DNA of 64,000 nucleotides from Phytohabitans sp036906915. Its GTDB lineage: Bacteria > Actinomycetota > Actinomycetes > Mycobacteriales > Micromonosporaceae. This document shows, piece by piece, positions 14,998-23,756 of the stretch (positions are counted from its first letter, which is position 1; each line of letters begins with the position of its first letter). The notes beneath the pieces are model-generated. The model was not told the origin of the DNA. It was given only the letters and a program-made list of their open reading frames with translations, and searched no databases. The DNA lies in assembly GCF_036906915.1 (NCBI RefSeq), contig NZ_JBAKHX010000003.1, positions 1 through 64,000 of the forward strand, read 5' to 3'. Made by a program: the position numbers and the translations under genes.

Positions 14998-16085
14998 GCA
15001 GAACCTCCGGGCTCCCGGACTTTCCGTGGGACCTGCTTGCGCCGGCCAAGCGGGCCGCCGCGGCACACCCGGACGGGCTCGTCGATCTGTCGATCGGCAC
15101 GCCCGTCGACCCGGTGCCGCAGGCGGTCCGCGACGCGCGCGCGGCGGGCTCCGACGCGCCCGGGTACCCGCTGACGGCCGGCTCACCCGGCCTGCGCGCC
15201 GCCCTGGCCGACTGGGCGGTGCGTAACTGCGGCGCGACCGCCGACGCGCTGGGCGTGCTGCCCACGATCGGCTCGAAGGAACTGGTGGCCTGGCTGCCGA
15301 CGCTGCTCGGCCTCGGCCCGGGCGACGTGGTCGTCATCCCGGAGGTCTGCTACCCGACGTACGAGGTGGGCGTCCGGCTGGCCGGAGCCACCCCGGTACG
15401 CAGCGACTCGCTCACGGCGGTCGGCCCGGCTCGGGTGCGGCTGGTGTGGGTCAACTCGCCGTCCAACCCCACCGGCCGGGTGCTACCCACCGCGCACCTG
15501 CGCAAGGTCGTCGACTGGGCGCGCGAGCGTGGCGCCGTGGTGGCAAGCGACGAGTGCTACCTGACGCTCGGCTGGGACGACACGCCGGTGTCGGTGCTGG
15601 CGCCTGAGGTGACCGCCGGCCGATACGACGGCGTACTCGCCGTGCACTCCCTCTCCAAGCGGTCCAACCTGGCGGGATACCGGGCCGGGTTCGTGGCCGG
15701 CGACCCGGCACTGGTGGCCGAGTTGCTGGCGGTACGCAAGCACGCCGGCATGATCGTGCCGGCACCGGTGCAGGCCGCGATGGTGGCCGCGCTCGGCGAC
15801 GAGGAGCATGTCGCGGAGCAGCGCGCCCGGTACACCGCCCGGCGGGAGACCCTGCGCTCGATGCTGATCAAGGCCGGCTTCGAGATCGAGCACTCGACCG
15901 CCGGGCTCTACCTATGGGCCACCCGGGGCGAAGACTGCTGGGCCACTGTGGACTGGTTCGCGGCCCGGGGCATCCTCGTCGCGCCCGGTGCCTTCTACGG
16001 CCCGGCCGGCGAGCGACACGTGCGGGTGGCGCTCACCGCCACGGACGAGCGGGTCGCCGCCGCCGCTGACCGGCTCAGCGCCTGA
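14994..16085 (+). CDS. dapC: Succinyldiaminopimelate aminotransferase (DapC)
   Basis: This is a PLP-dependent class I/II aminotransferase of about 363 residues that makes N-succinyl-LL-DAP for lysine and peptidoglycan. The Schiff-base lysine is in SLSKRSNLAGYRAGF (near residue 222), with NSPSNPTGRVLP and the C-terminal arginine region RVALTATDERV. The fold signature begins at LPDFPWDLLAPA, so the start must lie close before it. The only start-like codon there is CTG at 14994, overlapping the fdxA stop as CTGA and preceded by GAGGAAG; no ATG, GTG or TTG fits. It was separated from fdxA by nothing, so the two are co-transcribed. dapD and dapE occur 7 kb downstream. Confidence 0.88.
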   Translation: MSRTSGLPDFPWDLLAPAKRAAAAHPDGLVDLSIGTPVDPVPQAVRDARAAGSDAPGYPLTAGSPGLRAALADWAVRNCGATADALGVLPTIGSKELVAWLPTLLGLGPGDVVVIPEVCYPTYEVGVRLAGATPVRSDSLTAVGPARVRLVWVNSPSNPTGRVLPTAHLRKVVDWARERGAVVASDECYLTLGWDDTPVSVLAPEVTAGRYDGVLAVHSLSKRSNLAGYRAGFVAGDPALVAELLAVRKHAGMIVPAPVQAAMVAALGDEEHVAEQRARYTARRETLRSMLIKAGFEIEHSTAGLYLWATRGEDCWATVDWFAARGILVAPGAFYGPAGERHVRVALTATDERVAAAADRLSA

Positions 16086-16186
16086 TCCACGATTTCGCAC
16101 CCTACAGATCGAGCCGCCCGAACAATTCCTTGATCGACCGATTTGGAGTACGGTCCGTCGTGCCGCAGCCCGTGAAGGGGAGGCTC

Positions 16187-19100
16187 GTGTCGGCTCGGAA
16201 GATCATGGTCGGTTACGGCCTGTGGATGAGCATTCTGGCGGTTGGCGCTTTCGCCCTGCCGGCACTCCATCTGCATTTCTGGGCCGCGGTGGGCGTGAGC
16301 AGCACCGCCGCGATCGTGTACGGGGTCGTGCGGCACCGCCCGAGGCGCTGGTTGCCGTGGTCCTTGCTGGCCGCCGGCATCGCGACTTTCGCGGCTGGCG
16401 ATCTCGTCTTCAACGCGGCCGCTGACTCGCAGTCGCAATCCGTGCCGTTCCTGGCGGACGTGCTTTACCTGTCGGTCTTTCCATTGGTGGCGGCCAGCTA
16501 TTGGGGGTTCACCCGATCGAGCACCACCATTAGAGCGCGCTCCGGCCTTCTCGACCTGCTGGTGTTCGTCTCGGCGGGTGCACTCCTCTTCTGGGTACTG
16601 GTCGTCGGGCCGCAGGTCACCGATGCGAGCCGGGATCCGTTCGAGAAGTCGGTGGCGGCCGCGTACGCCCTGGGCAACCTGCTGGTTCTCGCCACCACGC
16701 TCCGGCTCCTGGTGGTGTCCCGGCGTGCCGTTTCGGCGACGCTGCTGACGGTGGGCGCCGCCGGCCTGCTCGCGGCCGACCTGGTGTACGCGGGCGCCGA
16801 GATGCAGGGCGGCTGGGAGAACGGCCAGCCGGCAGAGCTGGGCTGGCTGCTCTTCTACGCCGCGTGGGGTGCGGCGGCGCTGCACCCGTCGATGGTCCGG
16901 CTGACCGCTCCGGCCGACGCGAGGCACGGCGACGTCAGTCGCGTGTGGATGGTGCTGCTCGGTCTGGCGGCGCTGGTCGGCCCAGGGGTGCTGCTGGTCC
17001 AGGCGATGATGGGCGACGTGCGCGACGGCGCCGTCATCGCGGTCTGCTCGGCGATGGTGTTCTGGCTGGTGCTGAGCCGGCTCACCGACTCCATGGAGGC
17101 GCACCGCCGGTCGGTTGCCCGCGAGCGGGCGCTGCGCCAGGCGGCTGGCTCGATGGTCTCCGCCACGCGCGTGGCCGAGGTCGACCGGGCGGTCCGGACG
17201 GCGGTCGGACGGCTGGTCCCGCCCGACACCGGATACCGCGTGGTGTTCGCGGTGCACCACGCCGACGGCATCCCCACGACCGCGCTCAGCATCTGGGGTC
17301 CGGCGGTGGCCTCACTGGTCGGGTCGCCTTCCGTCGCGGCCCGCCGCATGAAGCTGCTCCGGGTACGCGGGTTGCACCCCTCGCTCTCCGAGCAACTCGG
17401 CGGGTTCGAGTCCGCTGTGCTGTGCCCGCTGGTGCTCGACGTGCGGTCGGCCGGTGCGCACTGGGTCGGTGCGCTGCTGGTCGCGTCCGATGCAGGGGTG
17501 CTGAGCACGCTGCGAGACTCGCTGGAGGTGCTCGCCGCCGAGGCCGCGTTGGCCCTGGAACGGATCACGCTGAACGACGAGATCGACAGGCGCAACAGCG
17601 AGGCGTACTTCCGGACCTTGGTGCAGAGCACCGCTGACGTGATCCTGATCGTGGGCGACGACGACGAGATTCGGTACGCGAGCCCGTCCACCGCGTCCGT
17701 GCTAGGCGTCGACCCGGCGAAGTGCGCCACGCTCGACGCGGCCATCCACCCGCACGACCAGGCGGCGGTGCGGCGCACGCTCGACCTGGCGCGCAGCGGT
17801 CAGGAGCCGGCCAGCGAGTGGATGCCGTGGAGCCTGCGCCGCCCCGACGACAGCCGGGTACAGGTCGAGGTGAGCTGCCGCGACCTGCGCGCCGACCGCA
17901 CCGTACGCGGACTCGTGATCACGATGCGCGATGTCACCGCGCGCCGCCAGCTGGAGCGGGAGCTGAGCCACAGTGCGCTGCACGACGCGCTCACCGGCCT
18001 GCCCAACCGGGTGCTCTTTCAGGACCGCGTGCGGCACGCCGTCGCGCACCCGCCCGGCGACGGCAGCCCCGTCGCGGTACTGCTGATCGACCTGGACGAC
18101 TTCACGATGGTCAACGAAGCGTCGGGGCACGCGATCGGCGACGAGCTGCTCGCCGCCGTTGGCGCCCGGCTGTCCACGGTGCTGGGCAGGCGCGGGATGG
18201 TGGCCCGGGTGGGCGGCGACGAGTTCGCGGCTGTGGTCGACGCGGTGGCCGATCCCGAGGCGGCCGAGCATGTCGCGGCCGAGGTGCAGGCGGTCCTCAC
18301 CGAGCCGTTCCAGCTCCGCGGGGACGGCGAAGGCGGCCGCACGCTGGTCAGCGCCCCGGCGAGCGTGGGTGTGGCGACGACCGCTGACGCCGCGACAGCC
18401 GACGAGCTGTTTCGCCAGGCTGATCTCGCACTGCGCCTCGCGAAGGGCGCTGGACGCGGCCAGTGGCGGCGGTACGAGGCGACCCTGCACACCGCCGTGC
18501 TCCAGCGTTTGGAGCTGCGCGCCGCCCTCGACCGGGCGGCGGCAGACCTGGACTTCACCCTGGAGTACCAGCCGATCGTCGAGATGGCCTCCGGGCACAC
18601 GGTGGGCTTCGAGGCGCTGGTGCGCTGGCGGCACCCCACGCTGGGCCTCGTCCCGCCCGACGAGTTCATCGAGATCGCCGAAGAGACGGGGCTCATCGAG
18701 GCGATCGGCGACTTTGTGCTGCGTCAGGCGATCGGCGCGGCGAGCCAGTGGGCCAAGCAGGACGGCACGAAGCCGTACGTCAGCGTCAACGTTTCGGCGC
18801 GGCAATTTCGGACACCGGGGTTCGTGTCCAAGGTGTGCCAGGAGTTGGCGGATGCGGGGCTCCCGCCGTCGGCCCTGATGCTGGAGATCACCGAACGCCT
18901 GCTGCTGCGCGACGACGAGCAGGTCTGGCACGACCTCACCTGCCTGCGCGAGCACGGCGTGCGGATCGCGATCGACGACTTCGGCACCGGCTTCTCGTCG
19001 TTGAGCTATCTGCGTCAGGTGCCGATTGACGTTTTGAAGATTGACAAGTCGTTTACGGCCACTGTGGCCTCATCGGCACGGCAACAGGCCATTGTGGACG

Positions 19101-19315
19101 GTATCGTGCGGCTGGCCCAGACGCTTCAACTGGACGCGGTCGCCGAGGGCATCGAGACCGCCGCCGACCGCGACTTGCTGTGCGACCTCAACTGCCCGTA
19201 CGGCCAGGGTTTCCTTTACTCGAAGCCGTTGCGCCTCGACGAGGCCATGGAATGGCTGCGTTTCGAGGGCAACGCCGCAGATGCCGAGATCGCCGCCATT
19301 TCCACCCACCCCTGA
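16187..19315 (+). CDS. Membrane GGDEF-EAL protein with PAS sensor (c-di-GMP synthase/phosphodiesterase)
   Basis: The roughly 1042-residue protein begins with about nine membrane helices (to about residue 300), then a GAF-like region, a PAS domain starting at YFRTLVQSTADVILIVGDDDE (about 470), a GGDEF domain (VGGDEF near 675) and an EAL domain (EALVRW near 807, with IDDFGTGFSS and LKIDKSF). Both catalytic signatures are intact, so it could either make or break cyclic di-GMP; which activity dominates is not predictable. In actinomycetes c-di-GMP controls development through BldD. GTG at 16187 follows GGGGAGG; upstream GTG or ATG codons at 16130-16160 are alternatives. Confidence 0.9.
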   Translation: MSARKIMVGYGLWMSILAVGAFALPALHLHFWAAVGVSSTAAIVYGVVRHRPRRWLPWSLLAAGIATFAAGDLVFNAAADSQSQSVPFLADVLYLSVFPLVAASYWGFTRSSTTIRARSGLLDLLVFVSAGALLFWVLVVGPQVTDASRDPFEKSVAAAYALGNLLVLATTLRLLVVSRRAVSATLLTVGAAGLLAADLVYAGAEMQGGWENGQPAELGWLLFYAAWGAAALHPSMVRLTAPADARHGDVSRVWMVLLGLAALVGPGVLLVQAMMGDVRDGAVIAVCSAMVFWLVLSRLTDSMEAHRRSVARERALRQAAGSMVSATRVAEVDRAVRTAVGRLVPPDTGYRVVFAVHHADGIPTTALSIWGPAVASLVGSPSVAARRMKLLRVRGLHPSLSEQLGGFESAVLCPLVLDVRSAGAHWVGALLVASDAGVLSTLRDSLEVLAAEAALALERITLNDEIDRRNSEAYFRTLVQSTADVILIVGDDDEIRYASPSTASVLGVDPAKCATLDAAIHPHDQAAVRRTLDLARSGQEPASEWMPWSLRRPDDSRVQVEVSCRDLRADRTVRGLVITMRDVTARRQLERELSHSALHDALTGLPNRVLFQDRVRHAVAHPPGDGSPVAVLLIDLDDFTMVNEASGHAIGDELLAAVGARLSTVLGRRGMVARVGGDEFAAVVDAVADPEAAEHVAAEVQAVLTEPFQLRGDGEGGRTLVSAPASVGVATTADAATADELFRQADLALRLAKGAGRGQWRRYEATLHTAVLQRLELRAALDRAAADLDFTLEYQPIVEMASGHTVGFEALVRWRHPTLGLVPPDEFIEIAEETGLIEAIGDFVLRQAIGAASQWAKQDGTKPYVSVNVSARQFRTPGFVSKVCQELADAGLPPSALMLEITERLLLRDDEQVWHDLTCLREHGVRIAIDDFGTGFSSLSYLRQVPIDVLKIDKSFTATVASSARQQAIVDGIVRLAQTLQLDAVAEGIETAADRDLLCDLNCPYGQGFLYSKPLRLDEAMEWLRFEGNAADAEIAAISTHP

Positions 19316-19360
19316 GATCTTCCCTGAATTTTCCTCCTGAGAGATTTAGGGGCAGCGGGA

Positions 19361-19377
19361 TGCATACTCGGTATGCA
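19361..19377. promoter_or_regulatory. Inverted repeat TGCATAC-N3-GTATGCA upstream of the subtilase
   Basis: TGCATAC at 19361-19367 and GTATGCA at 19371-19377 are perfect complements around TCG. It lies about 64 bases before the subtilase start. Nearly the same site occurs at 24988-25004, with the same spacer length, between two other genes. This suggests a shared operator for an unidentified dimeric regulator. Confidence 0.65.
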
Positions 19378-19405
19378 ATGCTGGCCCCCATCTGAAACGG
19401 GGTTC

Positions 19406-19423
19406 GGTGTCTATATAGACACC
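19406..19423. promoter_or_regulatory. Perfect 18-bp AT-centred palindrome upstream of the subtilase
   Basis: GGTGTCTATATAGACACC is exactly self-complementary and lies four bases before the ribosome-binding site of the subtilase gene. The AT-rich centre is unusual in this genome. As DNA it could be an operator; as RNA it would form a nine-pair, almost loop-less stem next to the ribosome-binding site. Confidence 0.65.
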
Positions 19424-19440
19424 TCTGAGGGGAGGATGCG

Positions 19441-22400
19441 TTGCATCTACTCAGGAAAATCGGCATGGCACTGCTGTCGACCGGGCTCGTGCTCGGCACG
19501 GCGCAGGCCGGGTGGGCCGCACCGGAAGGGGCGGCACCAGGCGGTGGAGCACCGCCGGCAGCAGGTAACCGAGGCACGACGACGGTCACGCTGGTGACGG
19601 GCGACCAGGTCACGGTCGCGCCCGGCGGTCGTCTGGCGGTGCGGCCCGCGAAGGACCGGGCGGACATGAAGTTCGCCGTCCAGCGCGACCGCGGCGCCAC
19701 GTACGTCATCCCGCAAGACGCCCTCGGCCTGTTGCGCAGCGGCAAGGTCGACCGCCGGCTCTTCGACGTCACCGGGCTCGCCAAGGCCGGATACCACGAC
19801 GGGGCCCGCGACACCGTGCCGTTGATCGTCACCTACGGCAAGGGTGTGGCCAAGCGCGGAAACAGCGCCCTCGCGGCGGCTGGTGCTGAGGTCAAGCGCG
19901 ACCTGCCCGCTGTCGGCGGCGCCGCCGTCACCGCCCGCAAGGACCGGGCGAGTGCACTGTGGACCGCGCTCTCCGGCACCGGCGAGGTGGCGAAGGTCTG
20001 GCTCGACGGCAAGCGCGAGGTGCGGCTGGACCAGAGCGTGCCGCAGATCGGCGCGCCGACCGCGTGGCAGAGCGGATACACCGGAAAGGACGTGACCGTC
20101 GCGGTGCTCGACACCGGCGTCGACACGTCGCACCCCGACCTGGCCGGCAAGGTGGCCGAGGCGCGCAACTTCAGCGAGGCGGCCGAGGAAGGCGACATGG
20201 TCGGCCACGGCACCCACGTGGCGTCCATCATCGCCGGCAGCGGCGCCGCGTCCGGCGGCAAGTACAAGGGCGTCGCCCCCGACGCGCGGCTGGTCTCCGG
20301 CAAGGTGTGTGCGTCGAGTTTCTGCACCGAGTCGGCGATCCTCGCCGGCATGCAGTGGGCGGCCGCCGAGAAGAACGCCACCGTCATCAACATGAGCCTC
20401 GGTGGGTTCGACACCCCTGAGATCGACCCGCTCGAAGAGGCCGTCAACACGCTGACCGCGCAGTACGGCTCGCTCTTCGCGATCGCGGCTGGCAACAGCG
20501 GTTCGGGTGACGGCACCATCGACTCGCCGGGCAGCGCCGACGCGGCCCTCACCGTGGGCGCCGTCGACAAGTCCGACGAGCTGGCCGACTTCTCCAGCCG
20601 AGGGCCGCGGGTCGGCGACGACGCGATGAAGCCCGACATCACCGCGCCGGGCGTCGACATCGTCGCGGCGAAGGGCGCCGGCACCGACATCGGCGACCCG
20701 GTCGGCACGGGGTACACCACCCTCTCCGGCACGTCGATGGCCACGCCGCACGTGGCGGGCGCGGTGGCGATCCTCGCCCAGGTGCACCCCGACTGGACGG
20801 CGGGTCAGCTCAAGGCGGCTCTCACGGCGTCGGCCAAGCCGAATCCGGCGCTGTCCGGGTACCAGCAGGGCGCTGGCCGCGTCGACGTGGCCCGCGCGAT
20901 CGCGCAGAGCGTGACAACCGACCCCGTCGGTGTCTCATTTGGACGGCCGTTCTGGCCGCACCACGACGACGAGCCGATCGTGCGGACCGCGACCTATCGC
21001 AACACCGGCTCCGCCGACGTGACCCTCGACCTGGCCATGAACGTTCGTGGCCCGAAGGGCGTGGCCTCGCCGGCAGGCATGTTCACGTTGAGCTCCGCCC
21101 AGGTGACCGTGCCGGCGGGCGGCGAGGCGAAGGTGACCATCACGGCCGACACCACCGTGGGCGGCCCAGACGGCCTGTACTCCGGCCAGCTCGTGGCGAC
21201 CAGCGGCGACACCCGGGTGATCACCGGCATCGGTGTGAACAAGGAGGTGGAGAGCTACAACGTCACCGTCTCGCACCTGGACCAGGCGGGTGCCGCGACG
21301 GGAGACTACTTCAGCCTGCTGCTCGGGCTCGACTCGTTCGCCGCGATCGACGTCTACGACGAGGACGGCACCGCGACGGTGCGGGTGCCCAAGGGCAACT
21401 ACAACCTGTCGACGGTCATCTTCAAGTCGCGTGGCGAGGAAGAGGAGTCCGACGCGGCGTTCCTGGTGCAGCCGACCGTCAAGGTGACCGGCGACCTGAC
21501 CATCGGATTCGACGCGCGGACCGCCAAGCCGGTCGTCTCGTCCGTGCCGGAGCGCTCGGCCCGCCCGGCGCTGATCGACGTCGCGTTCGTGCACTTCACC
21601 GAGGATGTCAGCTACGGCGTGGGCGTGTGGGCTGGCTCGTTCGAACGGCTCACCACGCGGCACATCGGCCCCGCGCTGCCGGCGAACGAGTTCGTCTCGT
21701 ACGTCGCCAGCCAGTGGGGCAAGCCCGGCCCGGATGGCAGCTTCGAGGACACGCCGTACTTCTACGCGGTGGCCGAAGGCATTCCGGGGCGGCTGCCCAC
21801 CGGGTACACCCGGCACTACCGGGCCGGTGAGCTGGCCACCGTGCGGCACCAGTTCGCACAGAACGTGGCGGGGCTGACAGCGGAGCGCACCGTGTTCCCG
21901 GCCCTGGAGTGGAACACCGGTGGCTCGGCGATCGTGCTGCCGACCGACCTGCCGGGCCGGCGCGTCGAGTACTACAACACCGCCGACGTTCGGTGGGAAA
22001 GCGCGCTGGCGATCGGCACGATCGACGAGGAGGAAGGCTGGCTGGACGCCAGCACGTACCTGTTCCACCCGCCGAAGGCGTTCCGGGCCGGTCAGGTGTA
22101 CCGCGACCAGTGGAACGCAGCACCGTTCGGCCCGGCGCTGCCAGCCAACCCCTGGTGGCCCTCGCTCGGGCGGGTGGGCGACTACATCTTCGCCGACGTG
22201 TCGCTCTACGGCGACCGGGCAGGTCACGGTGGCTACTCGCTGACCGACACCTCCCGCACCGCCCTGTACCGCAACGGGAAGCTGGTCGGCGAGAACGAAT
22301 GTTCGGCCTGCGGCGAGTTCGAGGTGCCGGCGGGCCGAGCCAGCTACCGGCTCGAGGTGGCCGACACGCGTAGCGTCGGCGACCTGACCACGGCGGTCAG

Positions 22401-22767
22401 CGCGGCGTGGACGTTCAAGTCCGCGCACGTGGGCGAGGAAGAAGTGGCGTCGCTGCCGATCTCGGTGGTGCGGTTCGCGCCGAAGCTGGACGAGGCCAAT
22501 GCCGCCCCGTCGGGCGGGGCGTTCGAGATCCCGGTCACGGTGGAGCGCCAGGCGCGCACGCCGGGCGTCTCGCGGCTGGCCGTCGAGGTGTCGTACGACG
22601 ACGGCAAGACGTGGCGCACGGCGAAGCTGCGCAAGACCGGTGCCGGATGGGTCGCGACCGTGTCGCACCCGAGCGGCGCGGGCTTCGTCTCGCTGCGGGC
22701 CAAGGCCACCGACACCGGCGGCAACACGGTCACGCAGACGATCGTGCACGCGTACCGCTTGAAGTAG
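19441..22767 (+). CDS. Large secreted subtilisin-like serine protease (S8)
   Basis: The 1108-residue pre-protein has a Sec signal peptide (basic MHLLRK, hydrophobic GMALLSTGLVLG, cleavage after GWA), a propeptide, and an S8 catalytic domain. The Asp is in AVLDTGVDTSHPDL (about 223), the His in GHGTHVASI (about 257), the oxyanion Asn in AAGNSG, and the Ser in SGTSMATPHVAG (about 432). The remaining 600 residues are beta-rich accessory domains of unknown role. TTG at 19441 is chosen: GAGGGGAGG is five bases upstream and it keeps the positively charged signal start; ATG 19465 is the alternative. Two palindromes upstream suggest tight regulation. It is probably monocistronic. Confidence 0.92.
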   Translation: MHLLRKIGMALLSTGLVLGTAQAGWAAPEGAAPGGGAPPAAGNRGTTTVTLVTGDQVTVAPGGRLAVRPAKDRADMKFAVQRDRGATYVIPQDALGLLRSGKVDRRLFDVTGLAKAGYHDGARDTVPLIVTYGKGVAKRGNSALAAAGAEVKRDLPAVGGAAVTARKDRASALWTALSGTGEVAKVWLDGKREVRLDQSVPQIGAPTAWQSGYTGKDVTVAVLDTGVDTSHPDLAGKVAEARNFSEAAEEGDMVGHGTHVASIIAGSGAASGGKYKGVAPDARLVSGKVCASSFCTESAILAGMQWAAAEKNATVINMSLGGFDTPEIDPLEEAVNTLTAQYGSLFAIAAGNSGSGDGTIDSPGSADAALTVGAVDKSDELADFSSRGPRVGDDAMKPDITAPGVDIVAAKGAGTDIGDPVGTGYTTLSGTSMATPHVAGAVAILAQVHPDWTAGQLKAALTASAKPNPALSGYQQGAGRVDVARAIAQSVTTDPVGVSFGRPFWPHHDDEPIVRTATYRNTGSADVTLDLAMNVRGPKGVASPAGMFTLSSAQVTVPAGGEAKVTITADTTVGGPDGLYSGQLVATSGDTRVITGIGVNKEVESYNVTVSHLDQAGAATGDYFSLLLGLDSFAAIDVYDEDGTATVRVPKGNYNLSTVIFKSRGEEEESDAAFLVQPTVKVTGDLTIGFDARTAKPVVSSVPERSARPALIDVAFVHFTEDVSYGVGVWAGSFERLTTRHIGPALPANEFVSYVASQWGKPGPDGSFEDTPYFYAVAEGIPGRLPTGYTRHYRAGELATVRHQFAQNVAGLTAERTVFPALEWNTGGSAIVLPTDLPGRRVEYYNTADVRWESALAIGTIDEEEGWLDASTYLFHPPKAFRAGQVYRDQWNAAPFGPALPANPWWPSLGRVGDYIFADVSLYGDRAGHGGYSLTDTSRTALYRNGKLVGENECSACGEFEVPAGRASYRLEVADTRSVGDLTTAVSAAWTFKSAHVGEEEVASLPISVVRFAPKLDEANAAPSGGAFEIPVTVERQARTPGVSRLAVEVSYDDGKTWRTAKLRKTGAGWVATVSHPSGAGFVSLRAKATDTGGNTVTQTIVHAYRLK

Positions 22768-22775
22768 GAATCTGA

Positions 22776-22801
22776 CGGGGGCGGGCGCTGGCCCGCCCCC
22801 G
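22776..22801. terminator. Bidirectional GC hairpin between the subtilase and dapD
   Basis: CGGGGGCGGGC pairs with GCCCGCCCCCG around the loop GCTG, an 11-pair stem. It occupies the 35-base gap between convergent genes. There is no clear T-run. Confidence 0.8.
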
Positions 22802-22802
22802 C

Positions 22803-23732
22803 TCAGTCGTTGGCGTGCAGGGCGGCGTTGAGCTCGATGCCAGTGCCCTTGCGGTGCCGCACTTCCAGCGCGCCTGTCACCGAGTTGCGCAGGAAGAGCA
22901 GGCCGGAGGCGCCGGACAGGCTCGCCGCCTTGACGATCTCGCCGGTGGGCAGCGTCAGCTTTGAGCCGGCGGTCACGTAGCACCCGGCCTCGACCACGCA
23001 GTCGTCGCCCAGCGAGATGCCGACGCCCGCGTTCGCGCCGATCAGGCAGCGCTCGCCGATGCGGATGCGCTCCTTGCCGCCGCCGGAGAGGGTCCCCATG
23101 ATCGAGGCGCCGCCGCCGACGTCGGAACCGTCGCCGACCACCACACCGGCACTGATCCGGCCCTCGACCATCGACGAGCCGATCGTGCCGGCGTTGAAGT
23201 TGACGAAGCCCTCGTGCATGACCGTCGTGCCCGACGCGAGGTGCGCGCCGAGCCGCACCCGGTCGGCGTCCGCGATCCGGACCCCCGCCGGCACCACGTA
23301 GTCGACCATCCGGGGGAACTTGTCGAGCCCGTAGATGGTCAGGTGGCGACCGCGGGACCGCTCGATCAGCCGCAGCTCATCGACCCACTCCGGCGGGCAG
23401 GGGCCCGCGGAGGTCCAGGCGATGTTCGGCAGCAGGCCGAAGATGCCGTCCAGGTTGACCTCGTTGGGGCGCACGTGGCGGTGGGAGAGCAGGTGCAGCC
23501 GCAGGTACACGTCGGCGGTGTCCTTCGGCGGATCTTCCAGCGAGCCGATCTCGGTGCGCACCGGCACCGTCTTGAGCGTTGGCAGCGCCGGCTCGCCCAC
23601 CACGGTGGTGTGCGGCTCGTCGGCCGGGATAATCCCGAGCCCGAGCTTGCCGGTCGGGAACCACGCGTCAAGGACCTGGTCGTGGGGCGTCACGGTGGCC
23701 AGTCCAAGGCCCCAGGCTGGCAAGGTCTGCAT
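22803..23732 (-). CDS. dapD: Tetrahydrodipicolinate N-succinyltransferase (DapD)
   Basis: The 309-residue enzyme uses succinyl-CoA to succinylate tetrahydrodipicolinate, the first step of the succinylase DAP branch. The N-terminal domain contains VYLRLHLLSHRHVRPNEVNLDG. The C-terminal half is a left-handed beta-helix with hexapeptide-type repeats, seen in GSSMVEGRISAGVVVGDGSDVGGGAS, and the motif GANAGVGISLGDDCVVEAG. This is the actinobacterial DapD type. The ATG at 23732 lacks a clear ribosome-binding site. The promoter must overlap that of dapE, which reads the other way only 24 bases off. It works with DapC (15 kb) and DapE. Confidence 0.93.
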   Translation of the reverse strand: MQTLPAWGLGLATVTPHDQVLDAWFPTGKLGLGIIPADEPHTTVVGEPALPTLKTVPVRTEIGSLEDPPKDTADVYLRLHLLSHRHVRPNEVNLDGIFGLLPNIAWTSAGPCPPEWVDELRLIERSRGRHLTIYGLDKFPRMVDYVVPAGVRIADADRVRLGAHLASGTTVMHEGFVNFNAGTIGSSMVEGRISAGVVVGDGSDVGGGASIMGTLSGGGKERIRIGERCLIGANAGVGISLGDDCVVEAGCYVTAGSKLTLPTGEIVKAASLSGASGLLFLRNSVTGALEVRHRKGTGIELNAALHAND

Positions 23733-23756
23733 GAGGAAAAAGGTACCGTGCCATCC

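Noticed and set aside
16187..19315. Inactive GGDEF or EAL domain
   Set aside because: Both GGDEF and EAL core residues, and the following DDFGTG and KIDKSF motifs, are intact.
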